This document shows positions 9,185 to 21,029 of a DNA stretch of 64,000 nt, in pieces. Location of the stretch: the NCBI GenBank assembly GCA_016802295.1, contig JAESIW010000200.1, forward strand, positions 816,107 through 880,106, written 5' to 3'. Source of the stretch: Brachionus rotundiformis. Lineage: Eukaryota; Rotifera; Eurotatoria; Ploima; Brachionidae. A program made the position numbers and the translations under genes. The notes beneath the pieces are model-generated. The model had not been told where the DNA came from. It searched no databases and worked only from the letters and a program-made list of their open reading frames with translations. How positions within the stretch are numbered: position 1 is the first letter of the stretch; each line of letters begins with the position of its first letter.

Positions 9185-12100
9185 ACGCCAAGGTTTATTT
9201 TAAAAGAAAATAAAAAAATCTTATAACATGGCTTCGATTGTATTAGTTCCATATAGAATAAACCCAACATTTGACATAGTTCCAATAGTAGTAGTCAAGA
9301 GTTTAAGGTATAAGAAATTAATAGATTAATATTTAGATAAATTTTTATTTTTAAAGAGAATTTATTTTTCAAAAACTAGATTGATATTAAATTTTTAAAA
9401 ATATGAGTATTTTAGAGCTTAAAAATACCGAAAGCTTCCAAAATGTTCTGTTTCATTTAAATAATGCCTGGTCACTTTTAACCTTCATTTTTCCATGGAA
9501 AGAAGCTAGCGATTTTTCATTTATTGTGCCGTGCCCAAAGGGCCCATAGATTAATTTGAGAGATGTAAAGAGCTAGATCTTTACAGCGAAAAATGGTTTC
9601 CAATTTTCCAAAATGGTATGTCTCTCTAAACCAGTTGAGTTCCAAAAATGATAAAAGAGAGCCTATTTAAAACTTTACTTTTACAAGAGTCATTAGATAT
9701 TTATGTAAATTTCTTTTATTTTTTTAACAAGATTAGAATTTAATTATATTAGATAACTTTAAGATTACATAATAGATGCACTTTTCTCATCTAGTAAGGT
9801 ACCTTTTAGTTAGTGCATATAATCTTTGCCAAAGTGACTATTTTCAGGTATACTTTATGTTTGTTAAAATTTTCAAATAGTCAAGGCTTTGGCAAAACTT
9901 GAGAAAAAGCAAATAGCAGTGCATTTATAAGCTTTTCTAAATTTCAAATAAATTAAAAACTAAAAGTAAAATTCTCAATTTTATCAGTTTTTGTGACACT
10001 TTGATTTTACTTCATCCCATTTATTTTATTAATCCAATTAATTAGCTTCTCTTGAATATAAGCCGAACAACTGGGTCCAAACTAACAATACCACTTTGAA
10101 TTTAATTATAATTATAAAAAGACCTTAGAGAGCTTGCTTTTATATCTTTTACGTCAATCATCTAAATGAGTGACCAATTTATTTGAAATGAATAAATTTT
10201 TGAAAGTCTTATTTTGTCGGACTTGGTGACAGATTGAATTTTATGAATAAATGAATACCCAAATTGATTTAAGCTGACAATAAATCAAATTATTCGTAGA
10301 GTGGCTACGAGCGAGTAGTATAGAGCGCCTTAAATCAATTGAATGGCAAATCTGTAGTAAAATATTTTGAAAAATTAAACACAGCTCAAACAAAAACTAG
10401 TTTGTATCGGCTTAAGTTTTCACATTTAATTTGTTGACATGATCTGATCCCTTGGCTAAATCAAATTTATCTCATGTTTATTTTAAGATAACATATTGTG
10501 ATTTACTCTTTAAATAAATGCTGCCGGACTTGTGAGTCTAGAAAGAATTTTGCTTTATTTTTTTACACTTAAAAAATACAGAATGATTTAAAGTTCACTG
10601 CTGTGGTCAAGACGGGAAGCCCTTTAGAATTTAGCTTAACAATTAAATACAGATTTTTTGATACCAGTTTTGATTTTTTTATGAGAATTATGCTTTTCAA
10701 TTTTTTATAAATCATTAATACTTGATGTTTACTTAGTTCTTTGAGAATATAAAAAATAAACATTTTATAAGAACTTAAGTATTTTAAATTTGTGTTAAGT
10801 TGTCAAACAGAGCTTTTAACTTTGGTTTATTTTTATGTTTTGAAAATTTTCGCATTGTTTACTTTGATATGCTCAAAAATTTTTGTGCCTAAGTAGCTTG
10901 GACATATTTTGGGCCTTTGTCTTGGCCTTAATTTGGCCAGTGAGCGACTTTGTCTAACTTTAAGGCCGAATAATAAGGCTCTAAATTTCAAAAAATAAAA
11001 TATAAATTGGTATTTGTAACAAATTTTGGATAAAAAAGATTTTTCTGGTTGTTGTAGGGAAATAATTTTTTGTTCCTAAAAACATCAAGTGGATGGCGGT
11101 GGTAATTTACCAAAAAAAATAATTTCATCGCTTTTCAAGTGAAATCTTGAAACAGTAAAAAAATATTTTTTTAACTTTTTTAGATTATTATGTTTGAAGA
11201 AAAAAAGAAATTATTTTTTTTTTGATCAAGGTATTAAAATATTTGCCATGCTTATTCACAGATTGTTACCATAACCATTTTGATTTGGATGAAGACTTGT
11301 AATGTGAAATTAGAAAAAATTGTATATAAATTAGGAATATTAATTAGGGGCATTTTAATTAAGAAAAAGAAGTTGTAAAAGTAATTTTTTTTTGAATAAA
11401 ATTTTAATTAAAATTGCACAATTAAACAACTTCGAGTCAAATTTCTGTAAAAAAGCAAAGTTCTTTTATTTTTTTCAAATTATTCAAAGCTAATTCATAA
11501 GATAGAAAAAATTATGTAAAATAAAAGAAAAAAATCTACGGAATAAAATTTATTTTAGATAAGTTGGAGTATTAAACTCTTGGAAAAAGCCAGTTGTTAT
11601 GCGAATAAATGCTGGCTTAATAGCTTAGCAAATTCTAAATTAGAAAAATATTTTCTCGCTCATTTAATCACAACTGGTTGTTTACAATTTATGCCTATTT
11701 TTATAATTTATCTTTTAAAAATATAAAATTTATTCCATGTTAATGCATTTTTAAAAATAAGAATTAGAAAAAAATTTATTCGCTAGCAAGTTTTTTGTTT
11801 ACAAGTGATTGTAGCAAAAAAATATGCTTGCTGGCCTAATTTTGAGCCCAATCGAAAAGCAATTTAGCGGCCAGTGCTAAACTTTAACAAATTTAAGAGC
11901 AAAATATTCTAATTAATGGCCATCGGTTACATTAATAAAACATTCTTCTAAACCTTCGAGTGTCAAAAATTAATTTCTAGAAAAAATACCAAGTCATTGT
12001 TACCTTTATGCATACTCTTGATTATTTTTCCAAGGCTTTTTCATAACATATACCTTGACGCGCACATACATATTACTTAAATGTTTGTCTAACTTGAAAT

Positions 12101-14225
12101 TTAATAACATTTAAATTTTTATTACTTGATTATGATCAAGATTTAGGCTAAGATCTTAATCGAGGCCTGATACGTGGCTGTACGAGTTAGATAATAAGTT
12201 TTTTATGGTTTAATTAGAATTTGATGGTTCAAGGTGGTTTTGAAAGAGGAAAAAAGTTTTAGAATTGATTGTATCTAATCGATCAGATTCCTAAATTTAG
12301 GTCAATTTGGTTCTTAATTAATAATTGTTGGGTTTTGGCAGTAGAAGAAAAATTTAAGCCTATTCTTTAATGATAGAAACTTATATTTAAATGTTTCAGC
12401 GCATTTGATTTACCTTTAATGATATTTTTTTATATTGTAAAAGAAGAATTTTTTTCTTCTTAAAAATTTTCTCAGATTTAATTATAATTTTTTTAATTTA
12501 ATTTTTTATATCAGAAAATAATTAACAATTTCAGCACACACAAACACACAAATCAGCTAAATTTTTTCATTATCTAGTTTATTGTTTTAATATTTCTTTT
12601 GTTTATTTCAGCAAGTTATAAATAAAAAAGAGATTAGTAAAACATATTTTATTAAGAATTAGAATAAATCAATGGTGGTTTAAGAGTGTTTTAATTGACA
12701 AGATTGGAATTAAGTAAATTTTTGGATCTATTACGCTACTTAACAGAAGAGCTGTCATCTTTCCAATCTTTCTGAATGGCTTTGGATCTAAATTTTGCTT
12801 TTAACCATTCATAAAGCCTTCGTTAAACCTTTATATATTCAATTAAAGCCACTATCTATTATTTGAAAAATTATCTATGTTCTAGTTGCGTGTTCATTTT
12901 TCTCACGAGATTTTTCTTGAGCTAGTTTCAGGCTTTAATTTTTTTAAAGTTTATCCCATATTATAATTTTGGTAAATTAATTTCATCATAATCGAAGATT
13001 ATTTTCAATAATAAGATTTTTTCTAATCTTTTTGAAGTTGGTTCATTAAGACTCTCTTAAAATTAGTAAGTAATTGAAACAAAGTGGTTCTAGATATTAT
13101 CTGGCTTATGTTCAGCTTTCAGTAAAATGCTGGATTCTGACAAAATATCCAAGTTCTTTTAAAATAGCTTTTTTTAATTAATATTTTCAAATCAATAATA
13201 ATAATAATATGAGCCACAACAGTCATAAACTGTAGAGCAAGACTTTAAATCTCTTTTTTAAATTGTCTGTTGATGTTGCTGCCAATACTTCAGATGGTAA
13301 TCAACAATCGTTAGTGAAATTTTATAATAAAAAGCTTTTTCCTTATTTAAAAATAATATTTCTGGAATACTAATTTACTAAAACCTTTATGGCACAGAGT
13401 GGCCACTTTTCATTTAGAAGTTACTCAAATATATCAAAAATTTTTACTTGGGAATATAAAAAGAACATTTTAAAGTGTTAGTTATATGATAACAAAAATT
13501 TTGTATATTTTTTTTTCTAAATAGAAGTAATTATTCTCATATAATCAAAATATTAACATAAAAAAAGTTTAATGCTTTAACCAATTTGTTTGATTTTTTT
13601 TTGATATTTGCGAGTTTGCCATAAAACTCTGGTTTCTTTGTCTTCCTTTATGGCCCAACATTTTAAGTACTTTTTTTTTCTTAAACAGAAATAGATAGAA
13701 GATTTCAGTACTAATTCTTATCATTGTATGAATTTTTTTATCTATATTTTTTCAGAAAATTAAGTATTAAAAAAATTCAAATGTTGATATTCAGGAAAAG
13801 TATTACTCGGAAAAATAATGTTATTAATAGGAGTTTGTTATTTTTAGAGTGTATAAGATAATTTTTGTTTATTTTTTTAAACTCATTCTCTCTAGTTATT
13901 AGAAGAATATTTATTTTTTGTCGATTTGCGGTATAATTTTATCTGGATTAAAAAAATGACTAAAAATGTTTATTTTTAAAACAATATTTACGAACAACTT
14001 TGTATATACATAAAGGTGTTTTATGTATTTTCTTAATAAAAATAAGTCATTCTAACCCCTCGGTAAAATTTGGAACAAGAGTCTTTTTAATAAGTGTATA
14101 AAATATCCGAAAATAATTCTATTTCATTATTTAGGTATAGAAATTTTCTTAATTAATGATAAATCAAGTGCCAAGTAGATAGGAAAAATATTTTATTTAA
14201 TAATGTTTAAGAAATTAATTTTTAG
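9185..14225. other. Five kilobases of AT-rich sequence without a recognised gene
   Basis: Long poly-A/T tracts and only short open frames without domain content. The 60-codon frames at 9103-9285 and 10569-10763 (minus) look like chance. No tRNA, rRNA, transposase or reverse-transcriptase motif was found by eye. The sequence could hold exons too short to recognise or regulatory DNA of the downstream gene. Confidence 0.5.
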
Positions 14226-15239
14226 ATGACCAGTCGAGTGAGTCATTCGGAAAATTTTTTGAAAAAAATTCCCAACCAAATGGACGAGGACAAGGCGAAG
14301 TTTTTCCAAATTTTAAAATCAATATTTGCGGTTTTTGACCCAGATTGCACTGGTTCCATAGACATAAATGAGCTAGATGTGCTCGGAGTGGACAACAATG
14401 AAATTTTCAATGAGGTCTTAAACTATATAAGGTCCAACAAGATCCTAAAGCCAGTCAACAGCAACTTGAATTCACGAAAGTTTTTGGTAAAATTTGAAGA
14501 GTTAATCAGCGCGGCAGAGGTCGTTCTGGACAGACGAAAGCAAATCGTCTCAAATGGTCACACTTTATCACAAGCCTTTGAGCCTCATGGTCAAAATTCT
14601 TCTCTCAACTCGATGGATTTGACCAGTCTTATTGACAAAGAAAACTATCTTCTTCGCCAAGGTCTTGAGTCTATCGACTCTCTGAAACAATGGTACACAA
14701 CTCAGCTCATCGAGAATAAGATTAAGCAAAACAATTTAAATAAGCTCAAGTATCAAAATTTGTTCAGCATTGATAAATTGTTGATCGATTTGAAGCAATT
14801 AAATGATTTTAATTTGACTCTTAATGATTTTTTGGCAAAAAAGAAGATCGATGGCTCGAATAGTGAGAGTGTACCAGAGCCACCTAATTACCAGGAGTAC
14901 ATGCAACAATTTGGCATTCAAGGATTGCAGCGAGACGTCGATTTGGACAATTATTTGAAGGAAAAGCAGGAAAGGATTGATTCCCTACAAAAAGAAAAAT
15001 CAAACTTAATCAAAAAATTGCTGCAGATAAAATCTGAATCTGAAAATATAAACAAAAATATGTTTAAATTGAACAATGTAAATAATGGTAGTGAGCAAAA
15101 TGGCACCAATGTATCTCGTAAAGAAAAGGAAATACCGATTATAATTGATAAGAGTTTTAATCAGAAAATTGCATTTCAACCTGAATTGTTTACAGCTAGA
15201 TTTGACAATAAAAAACTGCTTAAACCGGAGTATTTATAA
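14226..15239 (+). CDS. Suppressor APC domain-containing (SAPCD-like) protein
   Basis: Single open frame, 337 residues. Residues 24-110 form an EF-hand-like fold with a canonical loop DPDCTGSIDINE (38-49), then KFLVKFEELISA. Residues 138-172 (DKENYLLRQGLESIDSLKQW) match the Suppressor_APC coiled-coil region of SAPCD1/2. A second coiled coil spans about 235-285. In vertebrates SAPCD2 is a cortical protein that influences spindle orientation and cell polarity; the same role here is only inferred. The ATG is directly preceded by TTTTTAG, so a 5' UTR intron could end just before it. An AATAAA lies about 36 bp past the stop. A deleted fragment of the 3' end is found at 19546-19625. Confidence 0.65.
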   Translation: MTSRVSHSENFLKKIPNQMDEDKAKFFQILKSIFAVFDPDCTGSIDINELDVLGVDNNEIFNEVLNYIRSNKILKPVNSNLNSRKFLVKFEELISAAEVVLDRRKQIVSNGHTLSQAFEPHGQNSSLNSMDLTSLIDKENYLLRQGLESIDSLKQWYTTQLIENKIKQNNLNKLKYQNLFSIDKLLIDLKQLNDFNLTLNDFLAKKKIDGSNSESVPEPPNYQEYMQQFGIQGLQRDVDLDNYLKEKQERIDSLQKEKSNLIKKLLQIKSESENINKNMFKLNNVNNGSEQNGTNVSRKEKEIPIIIDKSFNQKIAFQPELFTARFDNKKLLKPEYL

Positions 15240-15411
15240 AAGTGTAATGCTACCTCATTATTTGTAAAGTTTAATAAAAAAATTAAATATTTATTAATTA
15301 TTTTAATTTAATAAAATAGTTTTCTTTTTGTAAATTGTTTTTGAATAATTTTATGCTTATCTTTTACTTTTAACTGATAAACAAAGATTATCAGGAAAAA
15401 TAGCAGGAAAT

Positions 15412-15444
15412 TAAAAGACCATTGAAAGATAATGGTCAATTGTA
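15412..15444 (+). repeat. 32-nt patch copied from the Ig receptor gene
   Basis: AAAGACCATTGAAAGATAAT and the following GGTCAATTGTA match 23795-23826, inside the cytoplasmic-tail coding part of the Ig receptor gene, at 30 of 32 positions. It lies about 170 bp past the SAPCD-like stop codon and has no coding role here. Confidence 0.6.
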
Positions 15445-15720
15445 GATTTAAGAAAGCACTAAAAATATCAATTTTCTTAAAATATTTTTTAAAATTACTG
15501 CTTTAATATTAATCTACTTCCTTGATGTAAAATCAGATTTGTGTAAAAGTCAGGACTTAAGTCCAAATAACTTAAAAACAGTCAAAGCATGCCTTGGAGC
15601 TAGAAATATTTTTGAATAGCCATAACTTTTTTAAAAAAAATTAAAAATTATAAGTCAAGACTATAAAAAATTTGATGTTGCTTTTAGAAATAAATTGAAG
15701 CAAATTAGCCCGGCTAATTT

Positions 15721-15767
15721 AATAAAATAATAATAAACAATTGGCAATTGTTTATTATTATTTTATT
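15721..15767. repeat. Perfect 23-bp-arm palindrome
   Basis: AATAAAATAATAATAAACAA TTG and its exact reverse complement are separated by one G. CGGGAATCACCGCGAGGCTG follows, which looks like a LINE 3' UTR end, so the hairpin may be the tail of a retroelement remnant. Confidence 0.7.
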
Positions 15768-17446
15768 CGGGAATCACCGCGAGGCTGATGTAAAAAAAAT
15801 GAGAAAAAAAATAAAATAAATTTAATTTAAAACTTAAATTTATATAATTTTTATATTTAGAAAAAAATAATTTTTTTTGTTTGACTTTTTACTGGTATTA
15901 AATGACTTTTCCAAAAATGCAAGTCTTTTATATGATTTTGATAAAAAATTATTTTGTTTGAGTTTCCCAGATTTTCCAAAATTAAAATTTATAAATAAAA
16001 CTTTTATTTTAAATAGAGTTTAGTTCTCGAATTTTAATGTTTTCAAATCACATTTTATCACTGTTAATTTTTCCAAGTTATTTGGTGTTCTAGAACTCTA
16101 GAACGTAATTATATCTAGAACGATGAGGTCTAATGCTATGGCCTGATGAAGAAAATAATCGAAAGCTACTAACTACTTTATATGAAATATGAAAATTAAA
16201 TACAGAAACATCAAATCTTGAAATATGTCTATTATAGTGTTGAGAAATTTTTTTTTTCATATAGCAAGGAATGAAAAGTATATTTGAAATTAACAAAAAA
16301 TTAAATGCTGCAATGTCAAAAGAAAAAAATTATCCAAAAATTTCTTAATTATTATTTTTTTTATTAAGTTAAAGAAAATTTAAAAAGTAGAGTATAATTT
16401 AGCTGACTTGAGTAGACTTAAGTCAAAGAGTGACTCTTATTTTGAGATATTGAATAAAGTCAGATTTTGACTTTGACTTTTAACAATTCTGACTTTAGAG
16501 TTTGACTTTTGACCAACTCTGCTTTAAACCTAACCCCTTTAATTTGGTTTTTGGAAAAAAAGATGAAAGAAAGAGAAGCGGTAGCTTCCAGGAGAACTCG
16601 AAAATTAATCCAAATTAATATCGTTTGGTAATGTTTTGCTGGTGGTTTCCATTTTTGTTAATAACTTCATTAAATGTTCATTGAAAAAACTTTTGACTTT
16701 TATTTTGCTCTGTGTAAATTATTTTTAAAAAATGAAGAAACTTCCATTTCATTAAATGAGTTTAGTTAAGTCTTTGCAGCAAAAAATTCCTATATTTTTT
16801 TTAAAACTTTTTTTAGTTTTTATTCTTGAATTATAAATATTTTCTATAAAATTTGATTAAAAAAGTAAGAAATATAATTTTGGTATTGTGAATTTCAAAA
16901 ACAAACAGAACAAAAATTTTTCCTATTTTAATAAATTAAAATTTACTACAATATTTAAAAAAATACTGCAACATAGTGCAACATACTTTTTTGCATCTTT
17001 TTTACCAAAAATAAAACCTTTATTCTTTTTTTTTTTTGGTAAACAAAATCAATAATCAATTTAAGTCTTATTTATGCTTTACTTTTTGTCTTATATCTAC
17101 ATCAGAAAAATTATTTTTGGTAAAAAAGATGCAACAAAGTATGTTGCACTATGTTGCAGTATTTTTTTAAATACATTGTATTGTAGTAAATTTTAATACA
17201 GAAATCACCTTTAATTTTTGTATTTGAAAAAAAAACTCAAGTAAAATAAATTTATTTTGAAAAATTGAAATGAATGAAATTAAAAGTTATCAAAATATTA
17301 TAAATTTATTGTATGGGAAAAAATTCTGGGATTATCCTTAATTTTAATCAAAAAGAAAATTGATTAATCCGATATTCTTTGAAAATAATTCAATATTAAA
17401 ATAAATCATCAATTGAAATTTGGCTAAAATTATATCATTTAAAATT
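15768..17446. other. Intergenic region with repeats
   Basis: Contains the degenerate AAGTC repeat (about 16400-16530, ending CCAACTCTG) and the foldback element at 16938-17196. The 68-codon minus frame at 16090-16296 shows no domain. Confidence 0.5.
16938..17196. mobile_element. Foldback/MITE element with about 75-bp arms
   Basis: The left arm (16938-17013) contains ATACTGCAACATAGTGCAAC and GCATCTTTTTTACCAAAAAT. The right arm (17111-17196) is its reverse complement apart from an extra ACATTGTATT and single mismatches. The roughly 100-bp loop is T-rich and has no frame. Confidence 0.8.
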
Positions 17447-18822
17447 TTAATCTAATAACTTTATATAAATATCAGATTTGTTGGATGGAGAAAATATAAA
17501 ATCTTCAGAAAAATAAGCAAATATGTCACATAAATTTCCGCTCAAAGAAACCATTGAGCATTCATTAATGAGACATTCTTTTAAGCATCCTAATTTAGAT
17601 CTAAAAAATTGGTTAATCCTATTTGTAGATAAAATTTCAGGGAGAGTTTTATTCATAAAGGCAGAAAATGTTTTCGAAGTAATCGTATTATTCACTTTAA
17701 TAGTAGATCCAGATATTGCTGAAGTTATATCATTGATAAGAGTTGATTTATCTGTCTCTGTTGAAATAATTTTATTTTCAAAAGTGGTTTCTGTATTTGA
17801 AAATTCAGTGGTCAAGACATTTCCTTCTGTATTTATTGATGGAGATATTGCTGAAGTTATATCATTGATAAGAGTTGATTTATCTGTCTCTGTTGAAATA
17901 ATTTTATTTTCAAAAGTGGTTTCTGTATTTGAAAATTCAGTGGTCAAGACATTTCCTTCTGTATTTATTGATGAAGATATTGCTGAAGTTATATCATTGA
18001 TAAGAGTTGATTTATCTGTCTCTGTTGAAATAATTTTATTTTCAAAAGTGGTTTCTGTATTTGAAAATTCAGTGGTCAAGACATTTCCTTCTGTATTTAT
18101 TGATGGAGATATTCCTGATGTTATATCAAAAGAAGTCTCCTTAAATAATGATTTAAGAAATTTATTAATTTATTGACTCTTTTTTGCTATTTAGGACAAA
18201 TTTTATTAAAATTTGATAATTGTTAGAATTTAGAGCATTGGTTTATCATTTAAAGTTTTAATGTTTTTTAAAAATTATTTTTTTAATATCAATAATTGAA
18301 AATAATTTTTAATTTTTTTTTTAATAAATCTCATTAATATAATATTAATAATCTTGAGTTTGTGTGACCTTTCAAAACTAAAACTAGAAATATTAATGGA
18401 ATATATAAAATCACTTTATATTTAACTAATTCATTAAGTAACATTTATAATTTTAGAATTTGTCCACTTACGTTTTCATTAATTGACGAATTTGTATCAG
18501 TTATTGTCTCATTAAATATGCCAAAATTAGAAGTTATTCCTTCTTCCATTCCCATTGTACCATCTGTTGGTATATATTCTGGTACGAATCCACCCAAGCT
18601 TTCACTAATTGACGAATTTGTATCAGTTATTGTCTCATTAAATATGCCAAAATTAGAAGTTATTCCTTCTTCCATTCCCATTGTACCATCTGTTGACTCT
18701 TGGATGCTTTCTTTGGATATTTCAGTTACAGTAGTTTCCGTTGTTACTTCCTCTGTCCCAATCGTAGCATTTTCTTGTATAATTTGATGCAAAATAAAGA
18801 TAAATAATATTATTCTTTTCAT
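17447..18822 (-). CDS. Secreted repeat protein with PAN/apple-like C-terminal module (paralogue 1)
   Basis: Two exons on the minus strand: 18822-18472 and 18139-17447, joined in phase 0 (donor AAC|GTAAGT, acceptor TTAAG|GAG). The 332-bp intron removes an apparent stop. The first Met of the frame is at 18852, but the Met at 18822 (MKRIILFIFILHQIIQENA) places a good signal peptide at the start. Exon 1 codes two copies of a 42-residue unit containing TDGTMGMEEGITSNFGIFNE. Exon 2 codes three 44-residue units (FSNTETTFENKIISTETDKS) and ends in CLKECLINECSMVSLSGNLC, spacing C-x3-C-x4-C-x9-C, as in the core of PAN/apple domains. The product is Thr/Glu/Ser-rich with several N-x-S/T sites, so probably extracellular and glycosylated. 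A paralogue lies at 25721-28657. Function unknown. Confidence 0.7.
17712..18110. repeat. 132-bp tandem repeat, three units plus a partial one
   Basis: The units begin at 17712, 17844, 17976 and 18108 (marker GATATTGCTGAAG), an exact 132-bp period with about 1-2 differences per unit. The repeat is coding on the minus strand and 44 codons long. Such near-identity suggests recent expansion or gene conversion. Confidence 0.9.
18537..18700. repeat. 126-bp direct repeat in exon 1 of paralogue 1
   Basis: TTCTTCCATTCCCATTGTAC occurs at 18541 and 18667, exactly 126 bp apart, with the surrounding DNA almost unchanged. It codes a 42-residue unit on the minus strand. Confidence 0.8.
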
Positions 18823-18852
18823 TTTGCTTTTCCTTTCATTTATTTTTTTCAA

Positions 18853-20389
18853 GCTTTGTATGAATTTAAATTTTTTTTCAAGGTTTTATTTTGAATTAAT
18901 TATTAATTATTTTTTGAACATTTTTTATATTTTCTTGAAAAATAGTTCCTTTTTTATTTTCTTAGACAACATTATTTAAAATATCTTTTCAATTTTGTTA
19001 ATTTATTGTTTATATCTTGTTGGTTTTAGTTTTTAATTTTTATTTTTTCGATTTTTTTTTCTAAATTCTTATTTTTATTGTAATCAAGTCAAGTACATTT
19101 CTTTCATTTTATAGAATTTTAAAATGTTTTTGTCTAATTTTTTAAATTTTAAAGTTTTGCTTTAATTTTTCTCAAAAAACATGACAAGACTTGATAAAAT
19201 AATTATACTAAATGTTTTTTTAATCCAGTATAAAATCTGCCTCAATAAATATTAATTTTTGTTTTTCTTATTCTTCTCGCAAATCAATAAGTTTTTTAAT
19301 TTTATGACTTGAAATTTATATTAAAAATTTATTTATCATTATTTATACATTTTCAGATTTTCTTTATTTTTTTGTAAATTTATTAGCTTTATTAAATTTT
19401 TATTAAGACAAGAGAATTTCTTTCATAACTTTTTTTGTTCTTTTGTTTGTTTTTTCAATAATTTTATATCACTCTTTATTATTTGAGAATTTTAATTATT
19501 AACTTATATTATTCTTTGGCACTGTCATATTGGAATAAAACACCATGGTAATGAGCAAAATGTCACCATTATATCTCGTAAAGAGAAGTTTTAATCATTA
19601 AAACTGGAATATTAATAAAAGTGTCGAGTTATATCGTTTTTTTGTTTATCATTTTAAGATAAAAATTGGATAGGAAAATTATTCCTTTTAATAATTAATA
19701 GTGTGTCTTTTTAAAGATTAGTAGAGTCAAAAAATGTATGTTTATATTGAAAATTAATTCAGAGAATTTAATAAAATTGTCTTTTTTAAAATTTATTTTA
19801 TATAAAATTTTATCAATAGTAAAATTTTGATGTTTTGCTACCTTAAGTTATTATATAGAGATAAAATAGAGGGAAAAAGTCAGCTTCCCTAAGTTTAAAT
19901 ATATAAAAATATTGTGTTTATCTTTTTGAATTTTCATTCTAGCATAACATTTAAATTTTGTCTAAAATGCAGAAAACTTAAATAGATTAAAATTTTTAAC
20001 ACAGAAGATAGCTCTTGTATGTTATAAAATTGTATAAAATACAGCTTTTTTTAAAAAGTTTAGGATCAAATAGTTAATTTAATGATGAATGATGTAGTGT
20101 TAATTATCAAAGGAAACAAAATTATTCAACACTTTCGTCATGTTGAAAAATTTCTATGAGACCTGGCATTGTTATTTTTCATACATGCTAAATTACAGAT
20201 GAGATTAAATAAATCGATTAAAAGGTTTTATAACGAATGTTTTCTTAAGATAATTTCCCCCAGTCATATTTATTTTTCAATCAAGTCAATTGAAAAAAAG
20301 CTAGACGAAAATTAGGAATAAAATTAGTCTTTTAATTAGTTTTTTAATTGATCGCTGATTATTATTTTATTATTATATTTTATTTATTT
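18853..20389. other. AT-rich intergenic stretch
   Basis: Long T-rich runs from 18860 to 19500 without frames; no gene seen apart from the chimeric gene patch at 19516-19640. Confidence 0.5.
19516..19640 (+). pseudogene. Chimeric patch: ferritin exon 1 fragment joined to SAPCD-like 3' end
   Basis: 19516-19545 matches 29973-30002, the complement of the ferritin signal-peptide exon, at 26 of 30 positions (TTGGCACTG..., ATTGGAATA.AACACCA). At the shared CCATGG/TGG it switches to the SAPCD-like gene: TGAGCAAAATG.CACCA and TATCTCGTAAAGA.AAG match 15088-15130. A short AGTTTTAATCA piece and then the stop-codon region (TATTAATAAAAGTGT) follow, with the intervening coding DNA removed. None of it can be translated usefully. 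Confidence 0.75.
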
Positions 20390-21029
20390 GAGGGAAACCC
20401 TCAGGCTACTCAGAATGGAACAAAGTCCTTCTTTTTAGCCTAACGTTAATTGAAAAGGATCAAAAATTGTTTAAATGTGTTTAGAGTAAAAATCAAAAAT
20501 AAAAACATAAAAAACATAAATAAATATAAAGATTAGCGGTTGTTGTTGGATAAGCGTATTGACCCAGAACTATCTTCCATTTAGGAAAATATTAAAGTTT
20601 TGGAACAGTGAAATAAATTTGGGATTGTTATTAGTTTCGTGCAACATGAACTCGTTAAGATCTAAATTAAGCTGTGCATGGTTTTCGCGTCTGATGAAGA
20701 AACTTTTGAGAAGTGATTGAGTTCTATTTGATGTTAGCTCGATCCGTAACTTTTCGTGAATGTGGGTTAGTCTTGTCCTGATCGGAAAGTATTTAATATG
20801 TCTGAGGGCTTTGGTTTGAAGTTTTTGAACTTCTGGTTCCATTTTTTAGTTTCAAACCTTTAACTCTACTGATTAAGTTTATTTTGGACGCGGCTCTTGA
20901 GGTGAGGCCTTCATATAATTTTTTAAAGCAGAGCTTCGGATCAAATTGGATACCTAGAAAAGTCGGGTATGGTTCAGGTGGAATTAAAGTTCCGTCTAGG
21001 ATAAGTTTAATAATAATAAAAAAAGTCAC
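20390..21029 (-). pseudogene. LINE reverse transcriptase C-terminal relic
   Basis: Two frames on the minus strand. 21029-20793 contains IPPEPYPTFLGIQFDPKLCF and TSRAASKINLISRVKGLKLK. 20842-20570 contains QKLQTKALRHIKYFPIRTRL, RRENHAQLNLDLNEF and NPKFISLFQNF. Both are the C-terminal region of animal non-LTR reverse transcriptases ('FLGI.FD..L.F', '..LQ...LR.IKYFP'). Roughly 60 residues between them are lost. The 3' flank to 20390 includes GAGGGAAACCCTC and an AT-rich tail, probably the element's 3' UTR. Confidence 0.75.

Noticed and set aside
10569..10763. 64-codon minus frame in the gene-poor 9-14 kb stretch
   Set aside because: Lys/Ile/Leu-rich composition typical of AT-rich noncoding DNA and no homology recognised.
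17712..18110. Regular direct repeats resembling a CRISPR array
   Set aside because: The units are contiguous, 132 bp long, coding and without unique spacers; the genome is eukaryotic.
17523..18176. Long plus-strand open frame across the 132-bp repeats
   Set aside because: It is the antisense shadow of the repeat-coding exon. The minus strand has the signal peptide, splice sites and homology to the second gene.
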